Positions 1 through 5,279 of a stretch of DNA of 5,701 bases are shown here, one piece after another. A model generated the notes under the pieces. That model did no database searches and had not been told where the DNA came from. It saw nothing but the letters and a program-made list of their open reading frames with translations. Within the stretch, counting starts at the first letter, position 1. Every line of letters begins with the position of its first letter. The stretch spans positions 1 to 5,701 of the forward strand of contig JAKSUU010000077.1 in assembly GCA_024408695.1 (NCBI GenBank), in the 5' to 3' direction. The position numbers and the translations under genes are program-made. The DNA is from Coriobacteriales bacterium (GTDB lineage: Bacteria > Actinomycetota > Coriobacteriia > Coriobacteriales > QAMH01).

Positions 1-20
1 TTTTTATGCATTATATTAGA

Positions 21-26
21 TAGGAT
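21..26 (+). promoter_or_regulatory. Ribosome binding site of infA
   Basis: AGGA at 22-25 lies 7 nt before the TTG at 33 and supports that codon as the start of infA. The reading frame from this TTG gives the canonical IF-1 N-terminus MAKED, so the TTG is very likely the real start despite being a rare start codon. Confidence 0.7.
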
Positions 27-32
27 TTTGTA

Positions 33-251
33 TTGGCTAAAGAAGATGCTATTGAGCTAGAAGGTACAGTAGTAGAACCTCTTCCAAATGCAATGTTTAA
101 GGTCAAGCTAGAAAATGATCACGAAATTTTAGCTCATATTTCTGGTAAGATGAGAATGCACTACATTAAGATTTTACCAGGTGATCGCGTTACTGTTGAG
201 CTTTCTCCTTATGATCTAGACAGAGGTAGAATTACTTATCGCTTTAAGTAA
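33..251 (+). CDS. infA: Translation initiation factor IF-1
   Basis: This 72-residue protein is a full-length IF-1, a single OB-fold that binds the ribosomal A site on the 30S subunit during initiation together with IF-2 and IF-3. The sequence shows the family hallmarks in order: MAKED at the N-terminus, [15 protein letters not shown] at about 10-24, [21 protein letters not shown] at about 33-53 and [15 protein letters not shown] at about 56-70. The length is exactly that usual for bacterial IF-1. The start is TTG, supported by AGGA 7 nt upstream. It is the first complete gene of the window and precedes rpmJ, the order usual at the end of the large ribosomal protein cluster in Gram-positive bacteria. 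The gap to rpmJ is the longest in the cluster, so the downstream genes may have their own control. Identification is secure. Confidence 0.98.
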   Translation: MAKEDAIELEGTVVEPLPNAMFKVKLENDHEILAHISGKMRMHYIKILPGDRVTVELSPYDLDRGRITYRFK

Positions 252-399
252 GCTTATCAGCAAATTTGTTACTTACTTTGTGCACTAAAAAAATTAAAGT
301 TATGTAGCTTGTTATTGTTGCAAAATATGTGTAACAAAATTAATCGCCTGCGGCTGGGCGTGAATATATAAAGAATCTTTGAGTAGAAAGGTTATCATC
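245..399 (+). promoter_or_regulatory. Putative structured leader upstream of rpmJ
   Basis: The 148-nt gap between infA and rpmJ (252-399) holds no ORF but several complementary arms. TAAGTAA at 245-251, overlapping the infA stop, matches TTACTTA at 269-275. TTTGTTAC at 265-272 matches GTAACAAA at 331-338 over 8 bp. TTGTTA at 309-314 also matches TAACAA at 332-337. The first two pairings exclude each other, and so do the last two, which is what an RNA switch would need. A G+C-rich block with CGCC at 345-348 and GGCG at 357-360 stands out from the A+T-rich surroundings. Ribosomal protein leaders are common elsewhere (in E. coli S4 represses the alpha operon), but I recognise no known motif here. 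Short A+T-rich arms can match by chance. No convincing promoter boxes were found. Confidence 0.35.
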
Positions 400-513
400 A
401 TGAAGGTTAGACCTTCCGTAAAAAAGATTTGCGACAAATGTAAAATCATCAGACGTCATGGCAAGGTTTTGGTAATTTGTTCCAATCCTCGTCATAAACA
501 ACGTCAAGGCTAA
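400..513 (+). CDS. rpmJ: 50S ribosomal protein L36 (bL36), zinc-binding type
   Basis: This short ORF encodes 37 residues beginning [15 protein letters not shown] and ending NPRHKQRQG, an intact bL36 of standard length. L36 is a small zinc-ribbon protein of the large subunit that binds 23S rRNA near its domain junctions. The four zinc ligands are visible as C11, C14, C27 and H32 (C-X2-C-X12-C-X4-H), so this is the zinc-dependent 'C+' form and not the cysteine-free paralogue that zinc-starved bacteria can substitute. The ATG at 400 is preceded by AAAGG at 387-391 with 8-nt spacing. It sits 13 nt ahead of rpsM, the usual infA-rpmJ-rpsM order. Confidence 0.97.
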   Translation: MKVRPSVKKICDKCKIIRRHGKVLVICSNPRHKQRQG

Positions 514-516
514 GAT

Positions 517-521
517 AGGAG
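517..521 (+). promoter_or_regulatory. Ribosome binding site of rpsM
   Basis: AGGAG just after the rpmJ stop lies 5 nt before the TTG at 527. It fixes this rare start codon as the beginning of rpsM, because the frame from it reads [10 protein letters not shown], the canonical S13 N-terminus. Confidence 0.75.
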
Positions 522-526
522 TAAAA

Positions 527-898
527 TTGGCTCGTATACTTGGTGTTGACCTACCACGTGACAAACGCGTTGAATGTGGGTTAACTGCAATTTATGGCAT
601 TGGATTTTCAACTTCTAGATTGATTCTTGATCAAACTGGCGTTAATCCAGACACAAGATGCCGTGACCTCACAGAAGAAGAGGTCGTTAAAATTCGTGAG
701 TACATCGATAGCAACTTTACTGTCGAAGGTGACTTACGTCGTGAGCGTTCACAAAATGTTAAAAGATTGATGGAAATCGGTTGCTATCGTGGTCTTCGTC
801 ATCGCAGACGCCTTCCTGTTAGAGGTCAGCGTACGCATACCAATGCTCGTACAAGAAAAGGTCCGCGCAAACAAATTGGTGCGCGTAGCAAAGGCTAA
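527..898 (+). CDS. rpsM: 30S ribosomal protein S13 (uS13)
   Basis: The product is a full-length S13 of 123 residues, a head protein of the 30S subunit that contacts the P-site tRNA and forms bridges to the 50S subunit. It begins [15 protein letters not shown], has a helix-hairpin-helix stretch around LTAIYGIG (19-26) and GVNPDTR (38-44), then [15 protein letters not shown] (80-94) and the basic tail block [18 protein letters not shown] (96-113) that enters rRNA. The block [19 protein letters not shown] carries Arg where Gly is more usual and His where Arg or Lys is usual, conservative changes in a nucleic-acid-binding stretch. Translation starts at a TTG with AGGAG 5 nt upstream. It lies between rpmJ and rpsK in the standard alpha-operon order. 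Confidence 0.98.
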   Translation: MARILGVDLPRDKRVECGLTAIYGIGFSTSRLILDQTGVNPDTRCRDLTEEEVVKIREYIDSNFTVEGDLRRERSQNVKRLMEIGCYRGLRHRRRLPVRGQRTHTNARTRKGPRKQIGARSKG

Positions 899-909
899 GG
901 TGATGTAAC

Positions 910-1305
910 ATGGCAAAAAAGGTAACAACAAGTCGTATTAAAAGATCTGAGCGTAAAAACATCGCTGTTGGTCAGGCTCACATTAAATCAACTTTTAATA
1001 ACACTATTGTAACAATTACAGACACTCGTGGAAACGTAATTACATGGGGAAGTGCTGGTACAGTTGGCTTTAAAGGAACCCGTAAATCTACTCCATTTGC
1101 CGCTCAAGTAACTGCAGAACACGTTGCTAAAGTTGCAATGGAACACGGTTTAAAGAAGGTTTCTTGTTTTGTAAAAGGCCCTGGTCCTGGCCGAGAAACA
1201 GCTATTAGAACTTTGCAGGCTGCTGGTCTTGAAGTAACCTCTGTTCAAGATTGCACACCTCTTCCTCACAATGGCTGTCGTCCTTGTAAACGTCGTTTCT
1301 TTTAA
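910..1305 (+). CDS. rpsK: 30S ribosomal protein S11 (uS11)
   Basis: This 131-residue protein is S11, which lies on the 30S platform next to the mRNA exit region and contacts S7 across the E site. Recognisable blocks are [16 protein letters not shown] (23-38), [14 protein letters not shown] (53-66), [23 protein letters not shown] (89-111) and [10 protein letters not shown] (116-125). The ATG at 910 has GGTGAT 5 nt upstream, immediately following the rpsM stop and partly overlapping it as AAGGTGAT, so the two genes are probably translationally coupled. The end is unusual: the common family ending is roughly PHNGCRPPKRRRV, whereas here it reads [13 protein letters not shown], preceded by Cys115. 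C115, H120, C123 and C126 therefore cluster in the last 17 residues. Family identity is certain; the meaning of these cysteines is unknown. Confidence 0.98.
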   Translation: MAKKVTTSRIKRSERKNIAVGQAHIKSTFNNTIVTITDTRGNVITWGSAGTVGFKGTRKSTPFAAQVTAEHVAKVAMEHGLKKVSCFVKGPGPGRETAIRTLQAAGLEVTSVQDCTPLPHNGCRPCKRRFF

Positions 1306-1322
1306 TCTGAAAGGTAGATAAT

Positions 1323-1955
1323 ATGGCTCGCTATAAGGGAGCCGACTGCCGTTTGTGCCGTCGTGAAGGCTCCAAATTATTTTTAAAAGGAGATAGATGC
1401 TATAGCGATAATTGCGCATTAAATAGACATAACTATGCTCCTGGTGAAGCTGGTCAAAAGCGTCCACGCGAAACAGAATATAGAACTCAGCTTCGCGAAA
1501 AACAAAAAGCCAAACGTATTTATGGCTTGCTCGAAAAACAGTTTAGAAAATATTATGAAATTGCAAACCGCCAACAAGGTATTACTGGTGAAAACCTACT
1601 CTGCCTTCTTGAAAGTCGTTTAGATAATGTTGTTTATAGGCTTGGTTTTGCAAGATCACGCGATGAAGCTCGTCAACAAGTTCGTCATAATCACATTCAT
1701 GTAAATGGCAAACGTGTTAACATTCCTTCTTATCGTGTTCGCCCAGGTGATTTGATTTCTGTAGCCCCTAAGGCAAAAGATTTGCTAACAATTAAAGACG
1801 CTTTGTTATTTAGTGAATCTAAAGGTAATGTTATTCCAGCATGGCTCGAAGTAGACATTGAAAAACTTCAGGGTAGCGTATTAAGCTTACCAACTCGTGA
1901 CCAAATCGATTTAGACATTACAGAACAGCTCATCGTCGAGTTGTATTCAAAGTAA
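1323..1955 (+). CDS. rpsD: 30S ribosomal protein S4 (uS4), zinc-binding type
   Basis: The product is S4, 210 residues, a primary 16S rRNA-binding protein that nucleates assembly of the 30S body; in E. coli it also represses its own operon. The N-terminal zinc knuckle is seen as C9, C12, C26 and C31 (C-X2-C-X13-C-X4-C), the 'C+' type. The central block [23 protein letters not shown] (56-78) is followed by the S4 RNA-binding domain from about 97, [22 protein letters not shown], then [20 protein letters not shown] (124-143). Length is typical. The ATG is preceded by GAAAGGT at 1309-1315 with 7-nt spacing. It follows rpsK by 17 nt and precedes rpoA by 72 nt containing a hairpin. Because S4 is a known autoregulator in other bacteria, either flanking structure is a candidate target, but no known S4 site is recognised. 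Confidence 0.98.
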   Translation: MARYKGADCRLCRREGSKLFLKGDRCYSDNCALNRHNYAPGEAGQKRPRETEYRTQLREKQKAKRIYGLLEKQFRKYYEIANRQQGITGENLLCLLESRLDNVVYRLGFARSRDEARQQVRHNHIHVNGKRVNIPSYRVRPGDLISVAPKAKDLLTIKDALLFSESKGNVIPAWLEVDIEKLQGSVLSLPTRDQIDLDITEQLIVELYSK

Positions 1956-1965
1956 TATGCTTTGC

Positions 1966-1997
1966 TGTATCCACTGTTTTGGATACACAATATTTTT
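1966..1997 (+). terminator. Hairpin between rpsD and rpoA, possible attenuator
   Basis: TGTATCCA at 1966-1973 is perfectly complementary to TGGATACA at 1980-1987, giving an 8-bp stem with a 6-nt loop (CTGTTT). It is followed after 3 nt by TATTTTT. The stem begins 11 nt after the rpsD stop. It has the shape of a weak intrinsic terminator or of an mRNA processing or stability element. Because the stem is only moderately G+C-rich and the T-tract is displaced, partial termination or end protection seems likelier than a hard stop. It could lower rpoA-rplQ expression relative to the upstream ribosomal protein genes. No promoter for rpoA was convincing downstream of it. Confidence 0.45.
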
Positions 1998-2027
1998 ATG
2001 CAAATTATTATTGAGAGAGGCTAATAT

Positions 2028-2972
2028 ATGACAGAGTTTTTAAAACCAAATGTTAAAAGTGAACGTGTAGATGACAATACTTATCGTTTTATTATGGAAC
2101 CATTAGAGCGTGGCTATGGCTATACTCTAGGTAATAGTATGCGTCGCGTTCTTTTAAACTCTCTAGATGGCGCTGCCGTTAGCGCAATTCAAATCGAAGG
2201 CGTTCAGCATGAATTTACCTCAATTAAAGGTGTCGTTGAAGATGTTACAGACATTGTTTTGAACATTAAGGGTTTGGTTTTTTCATCTAATGGCTTAGGA
2301 AACGAAGCCACTGCTAAACTTAAATGTGAAGGTCCAATGACTGTTACTGGTGCAGATATCGACGTACCATCAGAATTTGAATTAGTAAACAAAGAACACG
2401 TTATTGCTACTTTAGCAGAAGGTGCAAGCCTAGACATGACTATGCGTATTGGTGTTGGTCGTGGATATGTTAGTGCTGCTCGCAACGCTCGCGAGGGCGA
2501 TCCTATTGGTATTATTCATGTTGATTCACTTTATTCACCTGTTCGTAGATGCACTATGGATGTTACAGATACTCGTGTTGCACAACAAACAGACTACGAC
2601 AAACTAATTTTAGAAGTTGAAACAAATGGTGCTGTAGATCCAACTGCCGCTGTTTGTCAAGCTGCTAACATTATTAATCAATACATGGCTTCATTTATGT
2701 CTTTAAATGAGGAAGAAATTGATGTTGAAAATGTCGAATCAATTTTTGCAGTAGAAGGTCAGGCTAAAAATACCGAACTCGACAAAGCTGTTGAAGATTT
2801 AGATTTGACCGTTCGTTCTTATAATTGCTTAAAACGTGCTGGCATTCATACAGTGCGTGAAATTGTTGAATATTCAGAAAGTGAACTTTTGAACATTCGC
2901 AATTTTGGTGCAAAGTCTATTGAAGAAGTCAAAGATAAACTACAAGAACTTAATTTATCGTTTAAAAAATAG
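2028..2972 (+). CDS. rpoA: DNA-directed RNA polymerase subunit alpha
   Basis: The 314-residue product is the alpha subunit, whose dimer nucleates core RNA polymerase assembly and whose C-terminal domain touches upstream promoter DNA and activators. The N-terminal domain (about 1-230) contains EPLERGYGYTLGNSMRR (24-40), with the RR pair equivalent to the assembly-critical arginines of E. coli, and HEFTSIKGVVEDVTDIV (61-77). An acidic linker leads into the C-terminal domain (about 245-310), with VRSYNCLKRAGIHTV and IRNFGAKSIEEVKDKL. R263, N266 and K269 correspond to the DNA-binding residues R265, N268 and K271 of E. coli. Both domains are complete. The ATG has GAGAGAGG at 2013-2020 with 7-nt spacing. 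It is followed by rplQ after 18 nt, the universal rpoA-rplQ pairing. Confidence 0.99.
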   Translation: MTEFLKPNVKSERVDDNTYRFIMEPLERGYGYTLGNSMRRVLLNSLDGAAVSAIQIEGVQHEFTSIKGVVEDVTDIVLNIKGLVFSSNGLGNEATAKLKCEGPMTVTGADIDVPSEFELVNKEHVIATLAEGASLDMTMRIGVGRGYVSAARNAREGDPIGIIHVDSLYSPVRRCTMDVTDTRVAQQTDYDKLILEVETNGAVDPTAAVCQAANIINQYMASFMSLNEEEIDVENVESIFAVEGQAKNTELDKAVEDLDLTVRSYNCLKRAGIHTVREIVEYSESELLNIRNFGAKSIEEVKDKLQELNLSFKK

Positions 2973-2990
2973 TTAATAGGAGATAAACCT

Positions 2991-3773
2991 ATGAGACACT
3001 ACAAAAAAGGTCGCAAATTAGGAACAAGCGCAAGTCATACAAAAGCTATTAAGCAAAATTTGATTGTTGCTGTTTTTACAAATGACCGTATTAAAACTAC
3101 TTTGCCTCGCGCAAAGGAAGTCCGAGGAGACATTGATAGAGTCGTTACTTGGGCAAAGAAGGGCGACTTGCATTCTCGCCGTTTGGCTATTTCTTTGGTC
3201 GGCGACAAAGAACTTGTTCGCGAGGTTTTTGAAAAAGCTGAACAACACATGTGGGATAGCCGCGATGGTGGTTATACAAGAATCATGAAGCTTGGTCCTC
3301 GTAAGGGTGACAATGCTCCAATGTGTATTCTTGAGCTCATTAGTGATGTTTCTGTTAAGAAAGAAAAACCAAAGACAAAAGAAGACAAAGCCGACGAAAT
3401 CGTTGGCGAGGCACTAGGCGAAACTGAGGCTTTAGAAGAAGCTAAGGATGATGCAGAAGATGTAGATACTTCTACGGAAGACGAAGCTGACACTGAACAG
3501 GCAGAGGTTGCTGCTGAGGAAGCTGAAGAGACTACGGAAGATGCGCCTGCCGAAGAAGCAGAGGAAGCCCCTGCTGAAGAAACAGATGTCCCTGCTGACG
3601 CATCTGAGGAAGCTCCCGCTGAGGAAGCCCCTGCTGAGGAAGCTCCTGCTGAGGAAGCACCTGCTGAGGAAGCACCTGCTGAGGAAGCACCTGCAGAAGA
3701 AACAGATGTTCCTGCTGACGCATCTGAGGAAGCTCCCGCTGAGGAAGCCCCCGCAGAAGAAAATTCTGAATAG
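2991..3773 (+). CDS. rplQ: 50S ribosomal protein L17 (bL17) with long acidic repeat tail
   Basis: Residues 1-118 are an ordinary L17, a large-subunit protein near the peptide exit tunnel, with MRHYKKGRKLGTSASH at the start, TTLPRAKEVRGDIDRVVTWAKKGDLHSRR (36-64) and GGYTRIMKLGPRKGDNAPM (93-111). Residues 119-260 are a low-complexity extension rich in Glu, Ala, Asp and Pro, strongly negative and probably disordered. It ends in tandem EEAPA pentapeptides and two copies of a segment containing ETDVPADAS. The whole protein is about twice the length of a core-only L17. Acidic Ala/Glu/Pro-rich L17 tails are known in actinobacteria, and this one looks repeat-expanded. The ATG has AGGAG at 2978-2982 with 8-nt spacing. 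The tail's function is unknown; it follows the same reading frame with no sign of frameshift. No terminator lies directly after the stop; the nearest is at 3846-3884. Confidence 0.97.
   Translation: MRHYKKGRKLGTSASHTKAIKQNLIVAVFTNDRIKTTLPRAKEVRGDIDRVVTWAKKGDLHSRRLAISLVGDKELVREVFEKAEQHMWDSRDGGYTRIMKLGPRKGDNAPMCILELISDVSVKKEKPKTKEDKADEIVGEALGETEALEEAKDDAEDVDTSTEDEADTEQAEVAAEEAEETTEDAPAEEAEEAPAEETDVPADASEEAPAEEAPAEEAPAEEAPAEEAPAEEAPAEETDVPADASEEAPAEEAPAEENSE
3561..3751 (+). repeat. Pair of 71-bp direct repeats in rplQ tail
   Basis: Segments 3561-3631 and 3681-3751 are the same sequence shifted by exactly 120 bp, differing at only three positions (3569/3689, 3575/3695, 3590/3710). Both encode the EEAPAEETDVPADASEEAPA type segment. 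The 120-bp offset is eight units of 15 bp, so the copies stay in frame and in register with the pentapeptide array between them. This points to recent segmental duplication within the tail. Confidence 0.9.
3603..3692 (+). repeat. Tandem 15-bp repeats encoding EEAPA units
   Basis: Six consecutive 15-bp units start at 3603, 3618, 3633, 3648, 3663 and 3678. The last three are identical (GCTGAGGAAGCACCT); the others differ by one or a few bases. They encode S/A-E-E-A-P pentapeptides at residues 205-234 of L17. The unit is a multiple of three, so gain or loss of copies would change the length of the protein without breaking the frame. The array is more G+C-rich than its surroundings. Confidence 0.95.
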
Positions 3774-3788
3774 TCTTCAAATTTGCAG

Positions 3789-4628
3789 ATGATACAAGCA
3801 AATGCGTTAGACAGCAATGCTAATTCTGCGCTAAATTTTAAAGTTAATACGCAAGTCAAATTACTTTTGGCTTGCGTATTTTTTATCTGCGTGTTTGTTT
3901 GTAAAAATTGGCCTACAATTTTAATTTATACCGCAATTCTTTTAATAATTAATCTAACCTCAAAAGTAAAATTTTCCCATTTGGTAAAAATCTTTATCCC
4001 CATTGTTTTTATTCTTCTTTTTACTATAGTCATTCAATCTATTTCTATTAATATTGAAATTGATAGTTTGCGTTATCAAAATTCATGCGGTTACCTTGCT
4101 CTAAACCAAAATTTATGCCTTTTTGGCAATTTTTATTTAACATTAGACGGATTTATATGCGGGTGCTTTTTTGCTCTGCGTATCGCACTTGTAACCTTTG
4201 CATTTGCGTATGTTTCTTATACAAGTAGTAATGTAGAAATTCGTGATGCAATTGTGCGTTTTTGCATGCCACTTAAAAAACTTGGAGTTCCAATTGATAA
4301 TTTTGCGATGATTATGACTTTAGCAATTAGATTTATTCCAATTATTGAAAATGAAATTAAGCAAGCTTATGCTGCACAAATCTGCAGACTAGGACAATTT
4401 AAGGCTAAAGGTTTAAAACGTAAAGTTATGGCATATGGCAAACTTGTTAATCCTGTTGCTATGCATCTTGTTAGCTACTGTGATGATTTATCTTGCGCAA
4501 TGGAATGCAGATGTTATAGCACTCAAACGCGACGCAGTTCTTATTTCCAAAAATGGGACGTCGCAGATTTTATCATATTATTGCTATTGTGTGTACTTAT
4601 GATTGGAGTTTGTGTTTTTTATGGTTGA
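3789..4628 (+). CDS. ecfT: EcfT/CbiQ-family transmembrane protein of an ECF transporter
   Basis: This roughly 279-residue membrane protein resembles EcfT, the scaffold that couples EcfA-type ATPases to vitamin- or metal-binding S components in energy-coupling factor importers. Numbered from the ATG at 3789, hydrophobic segments lie at about 24-38, 42-56, 66-88, 119-144 and 260-277. The first starts with VKLLL, like the family's 'DPRTKLLL' entry. The cytoplasmic coupling region carries the two expected arginine motifs, AAQICRLGQF (R200) and AMECRCYS (R241), where the family consensus is near ARG. LVNPVAMHLVSYCDDLSCAMECR matches the end of the coupling helices. TTG at 3783 is an alternative start; neither has a clear Shine-Dalgarno sequence. 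The start is 15 nt after rplQ. A terminator-like hairpin covers codons 20-31. No EcfA genes are adjacent. Fifteen cysteines are unusual. Family assignment is good; substrate unknown. Confidence 0.85.
   Translation: MIQANALDSNANSALNFKVNTQVKLLLACVFFICVFVCKNWPTILIYTAILLIINLTSKVKFSHLVKIFIPIVFILLFTIVIQSISINIEIDSLRYQNSCGYLALNQNLCLFGNFYLTLDGFICGCFFALRIALVTFAFAYVSYTSSNVEIRDAIVRFCMPLKKLGVPIDNFAMIMTLAIRFIPIIENEIKQAYAAQICRLGQFKAKGLKRKVMAYGKLVNPVAMHLVSYCDDLSCAMECRCYSTQTRRSSYFQKWDVADFIILLLLCVLMIGVCVFYG
3846..3884 (+). terminator. Intrinsic terminator-like hairpin inside the ecfT 5' coding region
   Basis: AATACGCAAGTCAAA at 3846-3860 pairs with TTTGGCTTGCGTATT at 3866-3880 over 15 bp, with one G-U wobble and a 5-nt loop (TTACT). 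TTTTAT follows at once from 3881. This is the strongest stem-plus-T-tract in the window and looks like a Rho-independent terminator, about 75-110 nt after the rplQ stop, where the end of the ribosomal operon would be expected. It lies in frame within ecfT (codons 20-31), covering the beginning of the first membrane helix. Termination is therefore expected whenever ribosomes are not covering this stretch. Its effect in the cell is inferred, not shown. Confidence 0.75.
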
Positions 4629-4633
4629 TTTGC

Positions 4634-4637
4634 AAGG
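4634..4637 (+). promoter_or_regulatory. Ribosome binding site favouring the maf start at 4645
   Basis: AAGG lies 7 nt before the ATG at 4645. The alternative in-frame ATG at 4621 and TTG at 4603 have only T-rich sequence upstream. Starting at 4645 gives MILASKSPQR, matching the family's habit of beginning a few residues before the LAS-x-SP motif. Confidence 0.6.
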
Positions 4638-4644
4638 TTATAAC

Positions 4645-5277
4645 ATGATTTTGGCTTCTAAATCTCCGCAACGTTCTTCTATTTTGCGCGATGGCGGTTA
4701 CAGCTTTGAAATTGTTCCTTCTAATATTGAAGAACACTTAAGTGAAGACTTAGATTGTGCGCAAAATACTCTAAAACTGTCTTTTGACAAGGCAATGTCT
4801 TCGTTCAACCAACTAAAAAATCAAAATCTTTTGAAAGGTAAATATCTTTTCGTTGGTTCTGATTCCATTGTCTATTACGATGAAAAAATATATGGAAAGC
4901 CCAAAGATCGTGGGGACGCCTTTAATATGCTTTCAACTCTTTCCAATACCACTCACCAGGTTATAACAGGTGTAAGTATTGTTGCTATAGATACGAATGC
5001 TCAGTATCAAACACGCGCTAGTTTGTCGTTTCGCGACAAATATTCCATTAGACATACAAGTTTTTTTGATAGAAGTTTTGTAACTTTTAAAAATTTACAG
5101 ACCGATGAAATTAATTCCTGGTTAGATCAAGAAAATTTTTTGGACAAGGCAGGATCTTATGCAATACAAGGTGGCGCCCAGGGCTTTGTTAAGCGCGTTG
5201 AAGGCGACATTCAAAATGTCGTTGGTTTTCCTTTGACTTTGTTTGAAAAAGAGCTTGAGAATTTTATTAAAGAGTAA
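4645..5277 (+). CDS. maf: Maf-family nucleoside triphosphate pyrophosphatase
   Basis: The 210-residue product is a Maf-like pyrophosphatase, a cytosolic enzyme family that hydrolyses non-canonical or selected nucleoside triphosphates to monophosphate and pyrophosphate. Motifs run in the right order: LASKSPQRSSIL at 3-14, DKA with K49, VGSDSIV with the probable catalytic D73, GKPKDRGDAFNML with K85 at 84-96, TGV at 108-110, and DKAGSYAIQGGAQGFVKRVEGDIQNVVGFPL at 167-197. The IQG motif (Q175) fits the YhdE-like dTTP/UTP-type subgroup more than the YceF m7GTP type, an inference from motif memory. The usual SPRR is SPQR here, and a stretch at about 115-142 is longer and less conserved than typical. 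It begins 16 nt after the ecfT stop, suggesting co-transcription. Upstream ATG 4621 would overlap ecfT by 8 nt. Its stop faces a convergent gene 2 nt away. Confidence 0.92.
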   Translation: MILASKSPQRSSILRDGGYSFEIVPSNIEEHLSEDLDCAQNTLKLSFDKAMSSFNQLKNQNLLKGKYLFVGSDSIVYYDEKIYGKPKDRGDAFNMLSTLSNTTHQVITGVSIVAIDTNAQYQTRASLSFRDKYSIRHTSFFDRSFVTFKNLQTDEINSWLDQENFLDKAGSYAIQGGAQGFVKRVEGDIQNVVGFPLTLFEKELENFIKE

Positions 5278-5279
5278 CT

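Noticed and set aside
1..23. Possible 3' end of an upstream gene: two frames end in stops at 17-19 and 21-23.
   Set aside because: Only five or six codons are visible in each frame, too few to recognise a protein such as Map or Adk, which often precede infA. The stop at 17-19 gives a plausible spacing but nothing more.
309..337. TTGTTA and TAACAA spaced 17 nt apart, resembling -35/-10 boxes.
   Set aside because: The -10 match is only three of six bases and the two boxes are inverted repeats of each other, so a pairing role is at least as likely as a promoter.
340..564. Minus-strand 74-residue ORF across rpmJ.
   Set aside because: It lies antisense to rpmJ and the start of rpsM and shows no family resemblance; the + strand genes explain the sequence.
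3561..3751. The regular repeat array as a CRISPR or non-coding repeat.
   Set aside because: The units are contiguous 15-mers without spacers, keep the reading frame of rplQ and encode a regular pentapeptide.
3508..3801. Further open frames across the L17 repeat on both strands (Leu/Lys/Arg-rich and Leu/Pro/Gln-rich).
   Set aside because: These are frame-shifted shadows of the same tandem repeat with no ribosome binding site and no sensible composition.
3272..3859. Minus-strand 195-residue ORF rich in Ser-Ala-Gly repeats.
   Set aside because: It is the antisense reading of the rplQ acidic repeat. The 15-bp unit has no stops in several frames, and the ORF has no start context of its own and crosses two coding genes.
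4603..4644. Longer N-terminus for Maf from TTG 4603 or ATG 4621.
   Set aside because: It would overlap ecfT, lacks a Shine-Dalgarno sequence and adds residues before the usual family start; ATG 4645 has AAGG at good spacing.
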